From NCBI RefSeq assembly GCF_029541745.1, contig NZ_CP089746.1, positions 2,666,001-2,730,000 on the forward strand: a stretch of DNA of 64,000 nucleotides. The letters run 5' to 3'. Shown in pieces: positions 1-7,287 of the stretch. Position 1 is the first letter of the stretch. Every line of letters starts with the position of its first letter. The position numbers were made by a program, and so were the translations under genes. The stretch comes from Streptomyces sp. LX-29. Its GTDB lineage: Bacteria; Actinomycetota; Actinomycetes; Streptomycetales; Streptomycetaceae. Under the pieces are notes generated by a model. The model ran no database searches. It was not told the DNA's origin and saw nothing but the letters and a program-made list of their open reading frames with translations.

Positions 1-100
1 GATGCTGGTCGGTCGTGCCCGGCTGCACCTGGTCCCGACGGCGCACGATCGGGCCCAGCCGCTGCTCGTGCAGCGTCCGCTCGTCCTCGGCGTTGCCCAT
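1..100 (-). CDS. LOG-family Rossmann-fold protein (TIGR00730-like), N-terminal fragment
   Basis: Only the first 33 codons lie in the window; the gene runs off the left edge. The ATG at 100 begins MGNAEDERTLHEQRLGPIVR, which I recognise from Streptomyces proteins of the TIGR00730/LOG (lysine-decarboxylase-like) family. Members often act as cytokinin-riboside monophosphate phosphoribohydrolases. The catalytic PGGxGTxxE motif would lie outside the window, so function is inferred from the N-terminus and from its place downstream of dapE on the same strand. A purine-rich stretch (gagggagcacccc) precedes the ATG as the ribosome site. Confidence 0.6.
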   Translation of the reverse strand, partial: MGNAEDERTLHEQRLGPIVRRRDQVQPGTTDQH

Positions 101-262
101 GGGGTGCTCCCTCCGCTCGCTCCTCCCCGTCCGCGGACGGGGAGGATCTTTGGTTCAGCGTAGGCCCCCGTCGATGAAGGACAAGGGAATTCTCCCGGGC
201 CGCCTCCTTACGAGACCCTTCGGCCGACGCCCCTTCACATCGCGGCCGGGGCGGGTCCGGGC

Positions 263-281
263 GCGCGGGCGTCGCCCGCGC
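263..281 (-). terminator. Hairpin just downstream of dapE
   Basis: An 8-bp perfect stem (gcgcgggc / gcccgcgc) with a 3-nt loop lies a few bases past the dapE stop. It is the only strong hairpin between dapE and the LOG-family gene. No U-tract follows, as is usual in Streptomyces, so it could equally be a read-through attenuator. Confidence 0.35.
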
Positions 282-284
282 CGG

Positions 285-1433
285 CTACGCCGACAGCCAG
301 GCCCGTAGCCGCTCTTCGCAGTGGAGGATGCGCTCGGCCACGACGTGCTCGTCGCGCTTGTGGGCGTAGAGCGGGTCGCCGGGGCCGTAGTTGACCGCGG
401 GCACGCCGAGGTCACCGAAGCGGGAGACGTCGGTCCAGCCGAACTTGGGCCGCGCGGTGCCGCCCACCGCGGCCATGAAGTCGACCGCGGCCGGGTGGCC
501 GAGGCCCGGCAGGGCGGCGCCGGAGTGGTCGTCCACGACGAACTCGGTGATCGGGCAGTCCGCGAAGACCTCGCGCACATGGGCGATCGCCTCCTCCGCG
601 CTCCGGTCGGGGGCGTAGCGGAAGTTGACCGTCACCGTGCAGGCGTCCGGGATGACGTTGCCGGCCACCCCGCCCTCGATGTGCACGGCGTTGAGCCCCT
701 CGCGGTACTCCAGGCCGTCGATGAGCACCCGGCGCGGCTCGTAGGAGGCGAGTCGGGCCAGGATGGGGGCGGCGGAGTGGATGGCGTTGGAGCCCATCCA
801 GCCGCGCGCGGAGTGGGCCCGCTCGCCCGCCGTGCGCAGCAGCACCCGCAGGGTGCCCTGACAGCCGCCCTCGACCTGGGCATCGGAGGGCTCCAGGAGC
901 ACCGCGAAGTCGCCGGTCAGCCAGTCGGGGTGGGCCTCGGCCACGTGGCCCAGCCCGTTGAGGTGCGCGGCGACCTCTTCGTTGTCATAGAAGACGAAGG
1001 TCAGGTCGCGGTTGGGCGCGGGCACGGTGGCGGCGATGCGCAGCTGTACGGCGACGCCCGACTTCATGTCGCTGGTGCCGCATCCCCAGAGCACCCCGTT
1101 CTCGTCGAGCCGGGAGGGGACGTTGTCGGCGATCGGCACGGTGTCGATGTGCCCGGCCAGGATGACGCGCTCGGCGCGGCCCAGCCGGGTGCGGGCGACG
1201 ACGTTGTTCCCGTGCCGGTCGACGGTGAGGTGCGGCAGGGCGCGCAGGGCCTGCTCGATGGCGTCGGCCAGCGGGCCCTCCTGTCCGCTGACGGAGGGGA
1301 AGTCGACGAGCCGGGCGGTCAGCTCGGCGGCGTCCACGCCGAGGTCGAGCGGCGGGTGGGCGGTGGGCCCGGAGCCCGGCTCGGCGGTGGCGTCGGGGGT
1401 GGGGTCGGCGGCGTCGCGTTCGGGATGCTCCAT
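285..1433 (-). CDS. dapE: Succinyl-diaminopimelate desuccinylase (M20 peptidase family)
   Basis: This enzyme hydrolyses N-succinyl-LL-diaminopimelate to LL-diaminopimelate and succinate in the cytoplasm, for lysine and peptidoglycan synthesis. The 382-residue protein has the M20 metal site in order: GHIDTVP (His95) with its Asp two residues on, GTSDMKSG (bridging Asp122), the EE pair at 152-153 (general base and ligand), a later ExxD, and the C-terminal YAHKRDEH histidine. The insert around residues 200-290 is the lid/dimerisation domain. The first ~30 residues are Pro/Ala-rich and family starts vary, so a start inside that stretch is possible. The transaminase of the same pathway, dapC, is encoded 1.8 kb away. 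Confidence 0.9.
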   Translation of the reverse strand: MEHPERDAADPTPDATAEPGSGPTAHPPLDLGVDAAELTARLVDFPSVSGQEGPLADAIEQALRALPHLTVDRHGNNVVARTRLGRAERVILAGHIDTVPIADNVPSRLDENGVLWGCGTSDMKSGVAVQLRIAATVPAPNRDLTFVFYDNEEVAAHLNGLGHVAEAHPDWLTGDFAVLLEPSDAQVEGGCQGTLRVLLRTAGERAHSARGWMGSNAIHSAAPILARLASYEPRRVLIDGLEYREGLNAVHIEGGVAGNVIPDACTVTVNFRYAPDRSAEEAIAHVREVFADCPITEFVVDDHSGAALPGLGHPAAVDFMAAVGGTARPKFGWTDVSRFGDLGVPAVNYGPGDPLYAHKRDEHVVAERILHCEERLRAWLSA

Positions 1434-1492
1434 GGCTGCGACCCTAGCCCGTCGGTGCCTGGGCGGTCGGGGTCGCTCGCCACTCCAGTAAC

Positions 1493-2401
1493 GTGTGCCG
1501 CGTGCCCCCTGCCATCCTCACCAGCCGCGCCCGGCTGCTGCGCGCCGGGGTGGCCTGTGCCGTGCTGCTGGCGCTGGCCGGCTACCTGGTGGCGCACCTG
1601 CTGTCGGGCGGCTCGGGTCCGCCGCGCTGCGTCGCGCGCACCGAGGGCGAGACCGTCGCGATCGATCCCGAGCAGGCGGTGAACGCCGCGACGATCGAGG
1701 CGGTGGCCGCCGCGCGCGGGCTGCCGGAGCGGGCGGTGACCATCGCGTTGGCCACCGCGCTGCAGGAGTCGGGGCTGCGCAACATCCAGCGCGGCGACCG
1801 GGATTCGCTGGGACTCTTCCAGCAACGCCCCTCTCAGGGCTGGGGCTCGGAAAAGCAGATTCTCGATCCCGTGTATTCCGCAGGCGCGTTCTACGACCAG
1901 TTGGTCAAGGTTCCCGGGTATTCGCGGCTGCCGCTGACCGTCGCCGCGCAGCGCGTACAGCGCAGCGGTTTTCCGCAGGCGTACGCGAAGCACGAGACGG
2001 AAGCGGTGGTCCTCACCGATGTGCTCACCGGGCGGACGCCGGGAGCGTTCACCTGTCCGGGGCCGCCGGATGACGGGACGCCCGGCGATCCGGTCCGGGT
2101 GCGGGCCGAGCTGGAGCGGGAATTCGGCGCGGGCGTGTTGCCGGGCGGAGGCTCCGGCAAGGGGGTGCCGGAGGGCTCGTCGAAGGCGGAGATCGTGCTG
2201 CCGGTGCGGGTCGAGGCCGGGGGCGACCCGCGGCGCCGGGGCTGGGAGCTGGCGCACTGGGCGGTGGCCCACTCGGCCGGGTTGCGCATCGAACGCGTCG
2301 CGTACCGGGACCTCGTGTGGTCGGCCGCGAAATCCGACAAGGGCTGGCGGGAGTCCCGGGAGAATTCCGGTTCCGAGGTACGGATCACGCTCGCGCAATA
2401 G
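1493..2401 (+). CDS. Membrane-anchored lysozyme-fold (transglycosylase-like) protein
   Basis: This is a 302-residue protein with one N-terminal membrane segment (about residues 15-38) and an extracytoplasmic domain. Residues around 85-120 contain ALQESGLRNI followed by DSLGLFQQRPSQGWG. This resembles the catalytic-Glu region of the lysozyme/SLT fold (ES...N...GLFQ), so a role in cell-wall glycan cleavage is likely. Streptomyces orthologues are often mislabelled 'heavy metal transporter'; nothing here supports transport. The C-terminal ~110 residues are a separate domain I do not recognise. The start is uncertain: GTG at 1493 or GTG at 1502, both without a clear Shine-Dalgarno, so translation may be leaderless. 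It is transcribed divergently from dapE. Confidence 0.65.
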   Translation: MCRVPPAILTSRARLLRAGVACAVLLALAGYLVAHLLSGGSGPPRCVARTEGETVAIDPEQAVNAATIEAVAAARGLPERAVTIALATALQESGLRNIQRGDRDSLGLFQQRPSQGWGSEKQILDPVYSAGAFYDQLVKVPGYSRLPLTVAAQRVQRSGFPQAYAKHETEAVVLTDVLTGRTPGAFTCPGPPDDGTPGDPVRVRAELEREFGAGVLPGGGSGKGVPEGSSKAEIVLPVRVEAGGDPRRRGWELAHWAVAHSAGLRIERVAYRDLVWSAAKSDKGWRESRENSGSEVRITLAQ

Positions 2402-2524
2402 TGCGGCGCATCACCCGTCAGAGGTGTACGCGGAACGCTTCGCTGACGCGGGGTGATGATCGAGGGCGATATCGACCGATCATGGCACTCCCCAGCAGGC
2501 AGGGCGAAAATACGTTTCCTCAAA

Positions 2525-2555
2525 GGCAATTCAACACCCGAGAATTGCCCGTTTT
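2525..2555 (+). terminator. AT-rich hairpin followed by T-run
   Basis: An 8-bp perfect stem (ggcaattc at 2525-2532, gaattgcc at 2542-2549) has a 9-nt loop and is followed by cgtttt. It lies about 125 nt past the stop of the gene ending at 2401 and looks like a classical intrinsic terminator. That is uncommon in this GC-rich sequence. The 363-bp gap to the next gene otherwise holds a dyad at 2457-2482 and the repeats at 2672-2743. Confidence 0.5.
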
Positions 2556-2671
2556 GCCCCGAAGCGGATAATGCGATGCATTGCCAATTCTTTACTGCTG
2601 TTCACCGCAACTTTCGGGCCCGTCGAGCGGTATTCACTGCGTCCGACCGCCGGACAGCGAACACGCCGGTA

Positions 2672-2743
2672 CGGCACATGCCCGACCGACAGGGCACATT
2701 GCCCGACCGATACGGCAGATGCCCGACTCGGCACATGCCAACG
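2672..2743 (+). repeat. Four degenerate ~20-bp direct repeats upstream of a secreted-protein gene
   Basis: Copies of cggcacatgcccgaccgata follow one another: 2672 (cggcacatgcccgaccgaca), a near copy beginning gggcacattgcc, a third beginning cggcagatgcc, and a truncated cggcacatgcc just before the ribosome site of the gene at 2765. The array ends about 20 nt before that start codon, so it lies in the promoter or 5' leader. It could be an operator array or an RNA element. Confidence 0.5.
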
Positions 2744-2764
2744 TCCCTCCGTCAAAGGAGCATC

Positions 2765-3076
2765 ATGTCCCTCCCCCTCTCGCGTCGGATCGCCCGAGCC
2801 GCGCTGCTGGTCGCCGCGGGTGCCGCCCCCCTCGTGGGCGCCGCCGGCGCCGCGAACGCCGCTGAGATGCCGCAGGCCGGGCTGGGTGGGCTGAACTCGC
2901 TGCAGGCCCCCGACACCACCGATGTCTCCAAGGGCGCCGCCGCGGCCGGCGCGGCCGGCGGCCAGGCGCTGGGCAAGACGCTGCCCGCCGCGGGCAAGGC
3001 CGCCGGCAAGGTCGTCTCCGACAGCATCTCCACCGACGCGGTGCCGCTCGACGCCGCGACCCGCGCGCTCGGCTGA
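2765..3076 (+). CDS. Small secreted alanine-rich protein
   Basis: A 103-residue protein with a classical Sec signal peptide: RR in the n-region, a hydrophobic h-region at residues ~12-28, and cleavage after ANA near residue 34. The mature ~70 residues are rich in Ala and Gly, lack cysteine, and end in VPLDAATRALG. Streptomyces relatives are sometimes called 'ATP-binding protein', but I see no nucleotide-binding motif. A strong ribosome site (aaaggag) lies 5 nt before the ATG. The function is unknown; export to the wall or medium is the only supported statement. A perfect 20-bp hairpin ends the gene. Confidence 0.75.
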   Translation: MSLPLSRRIARAALLVAAGAAPLVGAAGAANAAEMPQAGLGGLNSLQAPDTTDVSKGAAAAGAAGGQALGKTLPAAGKAAGKVVSDSISTDAVPLDAATRALG

Positions 3077-3123
3077 CCGCGCGGCACACACCGCCGCCCC
3101 GGCGGCGCGTACGCGGCGTCCCG

Positions 3124-3169
3124 TCACGAAGGGGCCCGGGAAGCGTGTGCTTCCCGGGCCCCTTCGTGA
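3124..3169. terminator. Perfect 20-bp hairpin, bidirectional terminator
   Basis: Arms 3124-3143 and 3150-3169 are perfectly complementary over 20 bp with a 6-nt loop. It sits between convergent genes, the secreted protein on plus and dapC on minus, and can serve both. Confidence 0.85.
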
Positions 3170-3227
3170 TGTCTCCGCACGTCCGTCGGGCGGACGGCGC
3201 CCTCGTCGCGGGTCGCCGCCGCGGCCG

Positions 3228-4337
3228 TCAGCCCGCCAGTCGGCGCACCGCGGCCTCGACCCGCTCGTCCGTCGCCGTGAAGGCGATCCGGACGTTCCGC
3301 GCACCCGCCGTGCCGTAGAAGTCGCCGGGGGCGACCAGGATGCCCAGCTCGGCGAGGGCGCCCACGGTGTCCCAGCAGGGCTCGTCGCGGGTCGCCCACA
3401 GGTAGAGCGACGCCTCGCTGTGCTCGATACGGAACCCGTACCCCTCCAGCGCCGCGCGCAGCGCCGACCGGCGGCGGGCGTAGCGCTCGCGCTGCTCGGC
3501 GACGTGGGTGTCGTCGCCGAGCGCCGCCACCGTCGCGGCCTGTACCGGGGCGGGGACCATCAGCCCGCCGTGCTTGCGCAGCCGCAGCAGCTCGCCGAGG
3601 ATCTCCGCGTCGCCCGCGAGGAAGGCCGCGCGGTAGCCGGCGAGGTTGGAGCGCTTGGACAGCGAGTGGACCGCGATCAGGCCCGTGAAGTCGCCGTCGC
3701 ACACCTCCGGGTGCAGCACGGAGACCGGCTCGGCCTCCCAGCCCAGCTCCAGGTAGCACTCGTCGCTGACCAGCAGCACGCCGTGCTCACGCGCCCAGCC
3801 GACCGCCGCCCGCAGCTCGTCCTTGCCCAGCACCCGGCCGGTGGGGTTCGAGGGGGAGTTCAGCCACAGCAGCCGCAGCCCGGTCGGATCCAGCTCGGTG
3901 GGGTCGTCGTAGACCACCGGCTCCGCGCCCGCGAGTCGGGCGCCCACCTCGTACGTCGGGTAGGCCAGCCGGGGGAAGGCGACCCGGTCGCCGGGGCCCA
4001 GGCCCAGCTGCGTGGGGAGCGAGGCGACCAGCTCCTTGGAGCCGACCACCGGCAGCACGTTGGCGTGCGCCACCGCCGTGGCGCCGAGGCGCCGCTCCAC
4101 CCAGCCGGCGAGCGCGTCGCGCAGCGCGGGGGTGCCCCACACCGTCGGATAGCCCGGGGAGTCCGCGGCACCCGTCAGCGCCTCGCGGATCAGCGCCGGG
4201 ACCGGGTCCACCGGGGTGCCGACCGACAGGTCCACGATGCCGTCCGGGTGCGCCGCGGCGGTCGCCTTGTACGGTTCGAGCCGGTCCCAGGGGAAGACCG
4301 GAAGGCGGTCGGAGACGCGGGCGGGGACTGCGGGCAC
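3228..4337 (-). CDS. dapC: Succinyldiaminopimelate transaminase (class I/II aminotransferase)
   Basis: A PLP-dependent enzyme that interconverts N-succinyl-L-2-amino-6-oxopimelate and N-succinyl-LL-diaminopimelate, the step before DapE. With the GTG at 4337 the protein is 369 residues, close to the family size. Seen in it: DLSVGTPVDPVP near the N-terminus, the NSPSNPTG loop (160-167), SDECY (191-195) and the PLP lysine Lys228 in HSLSKRSNLAGYR. The GTG at 4337 was chosen because an agagaagag sequence lies 5-6 nt upstream; the GTG at 4343 is the alternative. It is followed on the same strand as fdxA, an arrangement typical of Streptomyces. Confidence 0.9.
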   Translation of the reverse strand: MPAVPARVSDRLPVFPWDRLEPYKATAAAHPDGIVDLSVGTPVDPVPALIREALTGAADSPGYPTVWGTPALRDALAGWVERRLGATAVAHANVLPVVGSKELVASLPTQLGLGPGDRVAFPRLAYPTYEVGARLAGAEPVVYDDPTELDPTGLRLLWLNSPSNPTGRVLGKDELRAAVGWAREHGVLLVSDECYLELGWEAEPVSVLHPEVCDGDFTGLIAVHSLSKRSNLAGYRAAFLAGDAEILGELLRLRKHGGLMVPAPVQAATVAALGDDTHVAEQRERYARRRSALRAALEGYGFRIEHSEASLYLWATRDEPCWDTVGALAELGILVAPGDFYGTAGARNVRIAFTATDERVEAAVRRLAG

Positions 4338-4438
4338 GTGCACTCTTCTCTCTTCAAACGCCTCGGTCCCGTACGGCGGAGAGGCCATACGGGACCGGGG
4401 CGGCGCTTGGGGTAAGCCTGACTGCCGTCCTGGGCGCG

Positions 4439-4759
4439 TCAGCCGTTCTGCGGCGGGAGCGCGGCGATGAAGGGGTGATCCCGTTCGATCAGGCCGAGCT
4501 TGGAGGCGCCGCCGGGCGAACCGAGCTCGTCGAAGAACTCGACGTTCGCCTTGTAGTAGTCCTTCCACTCCTCGGGAGTGTCATCCTCGTAGAAGATCGC
4601 CTCGACGGGGCAGACCGGCTCGCAGGCACCGCAGTCGACACATTCGTCCGGGTGGATGTACAAGGACCGGTTGCCCTCGTAGATGCAGTCGACGGGGCAC
4701 TCCTCGATGCATGCCTTGTCCTTGACGTCGACACAAGGCTGCGCGATGACGTAGGTCAC
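4439..4759 (-). CDS. fdxA: 7Fe (3Fe-4S/4Fe-4S) ferredoxin
   Basis: A soluble electron carrier of 106 residues. The N-terminal half has ACIEECPVDC and CVDCGACEPVCP, the cysteine pattern of actinobacterial 7Fe ferredoxins with one 3Fe-4S and one 4Fe-4S cluster. An acidic C-terminal extension (DDTPEEWKDYY) follows. The GTG at 4759 has ggagga 8 nt upstream, which fixes the start and gives MTYVIAQPC. It lies 101 bp upstream of dapC on the same strand and is divergent from the GNAT gene at 4899. Partners such as cytochrome P450s or reductases are not in the window. Confidence 0.93.
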   Translation of the reverse strand: MTYVIAQPCVDVKDKACIEECPVDCIYEGNRSLYIHPDECVDCGACEPVCPVEAIFYEDDTPEEWKDYYKANVEFFDELGSPGGASKLGLIERDHPFIAALPPQNG

Positions 4760-4898
4760 GCTGTCGTTCCTCCTCGATAGGGCTGGCGGACCGATTTGCG
4801 GCTCCGCCTTGTGGCGCGCGGGAGCGCGGCGTCGTCGATGCCCGCACCTAGTATCTCCGTTCTTGGGCAACAGACGAACATGAGGGGCGGAGGAAGCT

Positions 4899-5936
4899 GT
4901 GGATTTCACCACCGGCGGACTGCTTGAGGTCCGCATTACCCCCGCTGACGTGGGGAAACGCGTTTCGGTGCGACGACGCTCGGATACCGGGGGAGGGCAT
5001 CCGGCGTTCACCGACACGGTCGGTGTGCTCACATCGTGGACCGCCGGAGTGCTGGAGATCACACGGAGAACCGGAGAGACCGTCCGGATCGCGGAATCCT
5101 CGCTGGTCGCGGGCAAGGTCGTGCCCGCCGCTCCGGCCCGGCGCCGGGGCCCCGCGGCCACCGCGCGGGAGCTGGACCGGATCGCCGCCCGCGGCTGGCC
5201 GCCGCTGGAGCGGGAGGCGCTGGGCGAGTGGGAGCTGCGGGCCTCCGGCGGATTCACCCGGCGCGCCAACTCGGTGCTGGCGGTCGGCGACCCCGGTCTG
5301 CCCCTGGACGCCGCCCTCGACCGGGTGACCGACTGGTACGCACAGCGCGGCCTGCCGGCGTATCTCCAGGTCAGCACGGGCGCCGAGGGGACCCAGGAGC
5401 AGCTGGCCGCCGAGTTGGCGCGACGCGGCTGGACCCGTGAGGTGCAGGCGGAGGTCCGGATCGCGGCCCTGGCGCCCCTCGCCGACCTGCCCGGCGACCT
5501 CACGCGGGTGACGGTCTCCCGCGAGATCGACGACGCCTGGCTGCGGCGCTACCAGCGCTTCACCGAGCCCTCCCCCGCGGTGCGCGGCGTGCTGCTCGGC
5601 GGCCCCTCCGTCTGGTTCGCCGCCATACCCGGCGACGTCGGCGCGCCGGGCGAGGCGGAGGGCGCGGAGGTGCCGGCCGCCATCGGCCGGTGCGTGGTCG
5701 ACGGCCGCTGGGCCGGCTTCGCGGCGGTGGAGACCGACCCCGCGCGGCGCCGCCAGGGCCTCGCCTCGCTGGTGATGGCGGCGCTCGCCAGGCAGGCCCT
5801 GGACGAGGGCGCCTCGGCTGCGTACCTCCAGGTGGAGACGGACAATGGCGGTGCGCGCGCCCTCTACGACGGGATGGGCTTCACCACCCATCACGCCTAC
5901 CACCACTGGCGCGCACCCCACGAGGGGCCCCGCTGA
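4899..5936 (+). CDS. GNAT acetyltransferase with N-terminal SH3-like domain (Rv0428c-like)
   Basis: A 345-residue protein in two parts. Residues 1-85 form a small beta-rich domain (GKRVSVRRRS...TDTVGVLTSW) like the SH3-type domain of mycobacterial Rv0428c-family proteins. Residues ~230-340 form a GNAT domain with the acetyl-CoA loop TDPARRRQGLAS and the later ARALYDGMGF motif. The acceptor substrate is unknown. The GTG at 4899 is preceded by ggaggaagct, a strong ribosome site. The transglutaminase-like gene follows after 17 bp, so they are probably co-transcribed. Confidence 0.8.
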   Translation: MDFTTGGLLEVRITPADVGKRVSVRRRSDTGGGHPAFTDTVGVLTSWTAGVLEITRRTGETVRIAESSLVAGKVVPAAPARRRGPAATARELDRIAARGWPPLEREALGEWELRASGGFTRRANSVLAVGDPGLPLDAALDRVTDWYAQRGLPAYLQVSTGAEGTQEQLAAELARRGWTREVQAEVRIAALAPLADLPGDLTRVTVSREIDDAWLRRYQRFTEPSPAVRGVLLGGPSVWFAAIPGDVGAPGEAEGAEVPAAIGRCVVDGRWAGFAAVETDPARRRQGLASLVMAALARQALDEGASAAYLQVETDNGGARALYDGMGFTTHHAYHHWRAPHEGPR

Positions 5937-5953
5937 GCGGGTACGAGGCACGT

Positions 5954-6793
5954 ATGTCAGGCATGGACGAGATCACGGGCCGGCGGCGGCGCTTCGCCGA
6001 AGCAGCGCGCGAGGAGCGCCCCGACCTGGCGCTGCTGTGCCTCCTGGTGGGCGCGGAGGCCGATCCGGAGCTGGACGAGACGGGCATCGACGCGGCGCAG
6101 ATCGAGCTGGACCGGCTGGCCGGACTGCTGCCCTACGGCGCCGGCGACCCGGAGGCGTGGGCGACGGCGGTGGCGCGGCTGCTGGGCGAGCGCTGCGACT
6201 TCCGGGGCGCGCCCGCGGACTACCGACGGCTGGAGTCCTCGCTGCTCCACCAGGTGCTGCGGCGCCGCCGCGGACTGCCGATCCTGCTGTCGGTGGTGTG
6301 GCTGGAGGTGGCCCGGCGGGCCGGCGCGCCGGTGTACGGGGTGGCGCTCCCCGGCCACTTCGTCGTCGGCTTCGGCGATCCCTACGGGCGGCACGTGCTG
6401 GCCGACCCCTTCGACGGCGGCCGCCCGCTGAGCGGTGAGGACGCCGCCTTCCTGGTGGCCGGCGCCACCGGCGCCCCGCTCGACCCCTCGATGATGGCCC
6501 CGGCCACCCCGCTGGAGATCGTGCTGCGGGTGTTGAACAACATCCGTGCCTGGGCGGCCGCCCGCCCCGAGCGCACCGACGTCCAGCTCTGGGCCGTGGA
6601 GCTCTCCCTGCTGCTGCCCAGCCATCCGGCCCGGCTGCGCTACGAACGCGCCCAGCTCCTGGTCCAACGCGGCGACTTCACCCACGGCGCCCAGGAGCTG
6701 GAGGACTACGCGGAGGTACTGGCGCCCATGGAGCCCAACACCGCCGAGTCCCTCCGCCGCCAGGCCCGCGCGGCCCGCGCGATGCTCAACTGA
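5954..6793 (+). CDS. SirB1-type transglutaminase-like protein with TPR-like C-terminus
   Basis: A 279-residue cytoplasmic protein. It matches the SirB1/Transglut_core2 pattern: a helical N-terminal region, then RRRRGLPILLSVVWLEVARR and VYGVALPGHFVVGF, which carries the conserved His of the family, and a helical TPR-like tail (LRYERAQLLVQRGDFTHGAQEL). The usual catalytic Cys is not evident, as in many SirB1 relatives, so a binding or scaffold role is as likely as catalysis. The ATG at 5954 has gagg upstream; this assumes a second ATG at 5963 is internal. It is probably in an operon with the GNAT gene. Confidence 0.8.
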   Translation: MSGMDEITGRRRRFAEAAREERPDLALLCLLVGAEADPELDETGIDAAQIELDRLAGLLPYGAGDPEAWATAVARLLGERCDFRGAPADYRRLESSLLHQVLRRRRGLPILLSVVWLEVARRAGAPVYGVALPGHFVVGFGDPYGRHVLADPFDGGRPLSGEDAAFLVAGATGAPLDPSMMAPATPLEIVLRVLNNIRAWAAARPERTDVQLWAVELSLLLPSHPARLRYERAQLLVQRGDFTHGAQELEDYAEVLAPMEPNTAESLRRQARAARAMLN

Positions 6794-6861
6794 GAGTCGC
6801 CACCGCCGGGGCCGCCGCCTCGGGGCCCGCCGTTCCCCCCTGTCTCTCGCCCCGAGCCGCC

Positions 6862-6913
6862 GCCTCGGGATTCCGCCTCGGGATTCCGCCTCGGGATTCC
6901 GCCTCGGGGTTCC
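6862..6913 (+). repeat. 13-bp tandem repeat, four copies
   Basis: The unit gcctcgggattcc occurs at 6862, 6875 and 6888, and once more with one change (gcctcggggttcc) at 6901. Related gccgcctcggg pieces flank it on both sides. It lies between the transglutaminase-like gene and the response-regulator remnant, in non-coding DNA. Confidence 0.85.
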
Positions 6914-6953
6914 GCCAGAGCCGCCGCCTCGGGGCCCTGTGCGGGTCGCCGCC

Positions 6954-7088
6954 TCAGAGCCAGCCCTTGTCCCGGGCGATGCGCAGCGCCTCCGCGCGGT
7001 TGCGGGCGGCGGTCTTCTGGATGGCGGTGGACCCGCTCGAAGGTGACCGCCGGGGTCGGTCGGCGGCGCGAGGTGCGGTTGCTGTCAT
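6954..7088 (-). pseudogene. Internally deleted LuxR/NarL-type response regulator remnant
   Basis: A 44-codon reading frame opens with an ATG at 7088 (MTATAPRAADRPRR) and ends with ARNRAEALRIARDKGWL. The end looks like the last helix of a LuxR-type DNA-binding domain as found at response-regulator C-termini (typically KTHVxxxLxKTGARNRxEAxxxAR). The beginning is like the N-terminal tag that precedes a receiver domain. The ~170 residues expected between are missing, yet the two ends are in one frame. The simplest reading is an internal deletion. No partner histidine kinase is nearby. The identification rests on about 27 residues and could be coincidental. Confidence 0.5.
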
Positions 7089-7146
7089 GCCTCCAGCCTC
7101 CCCGCCGGCGCCGGCCGGGGGCAGTGTCGGCTGTCGTGAGCCCGGG

Positions 7147-7160
7147 ATGACATATGTCAT
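7147..7160. promoter_or_regulatory. 14-bp perfect palindrome upstream of the regulator remnant
   Basis: ATGACATATGTCAT is a perfect palindrome, and very AT-rich for this DNA. It lies about 60 bp upstream of the remnant's ATG, where an autoregulatory operator would be expected. Its 10-bp core GACATATGTC recurs at 36490. Confidence 0.4.
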
Positions 7161-7209
7161 GGTCAACGCCATGACGGTGAGGTGTGAGACCGGCCGGGAC
7201 GCGGTACGG

Positions 7210-7245
7210 CCGAGCCCCCGCACCGCGATCGGTGCGGGGGCTCGG
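7210..7245 (-). terminator. Perfect 16-bp hairpin terminator
   Basis: Arms 7210-7225 and 7230-7245 pair perfectly over 16 bp with a cgat loop. It lies 42 bp past the stop of the large membrane protein gene that ends at 7288. Confidence 0.85.
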
Positions 7246-7287
7246 TCGTGTCCGCGCGCGGACCCCGGCGGGGTCCGCGGGTGTCGC

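Noticed and set aside
2402-2764. A c-di-AMP (ydaO-type) riboswitch upstream of the secreted protein gene
   Set aside because: Secreted wall-related genes in Streptomyces can carry this riboswitch, but the conserved core sequences could not be found. Only a terminator-like hairpin and direct repeats are present.
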